A stretch of 64,000 bases of DNA. It comes from an uncultured Erysipelotrichaceae bacterium (GTDB taxonomy: Bacteria > Bacillota_I > Bacilli_A > Erysipelotrichales > Erysipelotrichaceae). Shown here in pieces: positions 63,901-64,000 of the stretch (positions within the stretch are counted from its first letter, which is position 1; each line of letters starts with the position of its first letter). The DNA is taken from contig CANSQL010000006.1 of assembly GCA_947649125.1 (NCBI GenBank), positions 1 to 64,000 of the forward strand, read 5' to 3'. Position numbers and translations under genes: made by a program. Below the pieces are notes generated by a model. The model had not been told where the DNA came from and did no database searches. It was given only the letters and a program-made list of their open reading frames with translations.

Positions 63901-64000
63901 TTATGATTCACTGATTTCATGAATCAACATACCGACATGTTCCGGTACATGCGCATCACTGGCAGTCATGATTTTTACACCATGTTCCTTTAATATACTT
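63901..64000 (-). CDS. PHP domain protein (histidinol-phosphatase type), 3' end only
   Basis: manual translation SILKEHGVKIMTASDAHVPEHVGMLIHEISES-stop, continues off window edge. Confidence 0.7.
   Translation of the reverse strand, partial: SILKEHGVKIMTASDAHVPEHVGMLIHEISES

Noticed and set aside
1-64000. CRISPR array or cas genes
   Set aside because: No regularly spaced direct repeats and no Cas proteins in the translations.

Overview
AT-rich Firmicutes chromosome segment. Gene content (UppP, MraY/MurE/PBP with PASTA, NifJ-type PFOR, SbcCD, DinB, GuaA, UvrB, S41 protease) suggests an Erysipelotrichaceae-like gut bacterium; this assignment is inference. Roughly 0.5-32.4 kb and 52.3-64 kb are housekeeping or ordinary accessory genes. 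A ~20 kb variable island lies between a HAD phosphatase gene and guaA. It holds, in order: (i) a damaged IS256-family element; (ii) a co-directional minus-strand defence block with a Snf2/SWIM helicase, a frameshifted KilA-N gene, a four-gene Wadjet-type operon (JetA, JetB, JetC SMC-like, JetD Toprim-like), an AEP primase (TOTE-type)-SF2 helicase-PLD fusion and a ~105 aa helical partner; (iii) degenerate second copies of the partner gene, helicase tail and KilA-N tail on the other side of the Snf2 gene; (iv) a DUF4304-like gene; (v) a ~3.06 kb segment bounded by direct repeats of the guaA 3' end (each encoding IEFE-stop), carrying an Xis/HTH-like gene and an uncharacterised XRE / membrane-anchored / helical three-gene operon. 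Smaller items of interest: an integrase remnant with a PemK/MazF-like two-gene module beside tRNA-Lys, a TnpB-like N-terminal half protein upstream of dinB, an Lsa-type ABC-F gene with a probable leader-peptide attenuator, and a PadR-HAAS-DUF4097 operon containing a divergent class I isoprenoid-synthase-like protein. Product calls come from reading motifs in the translations; no database search was run.
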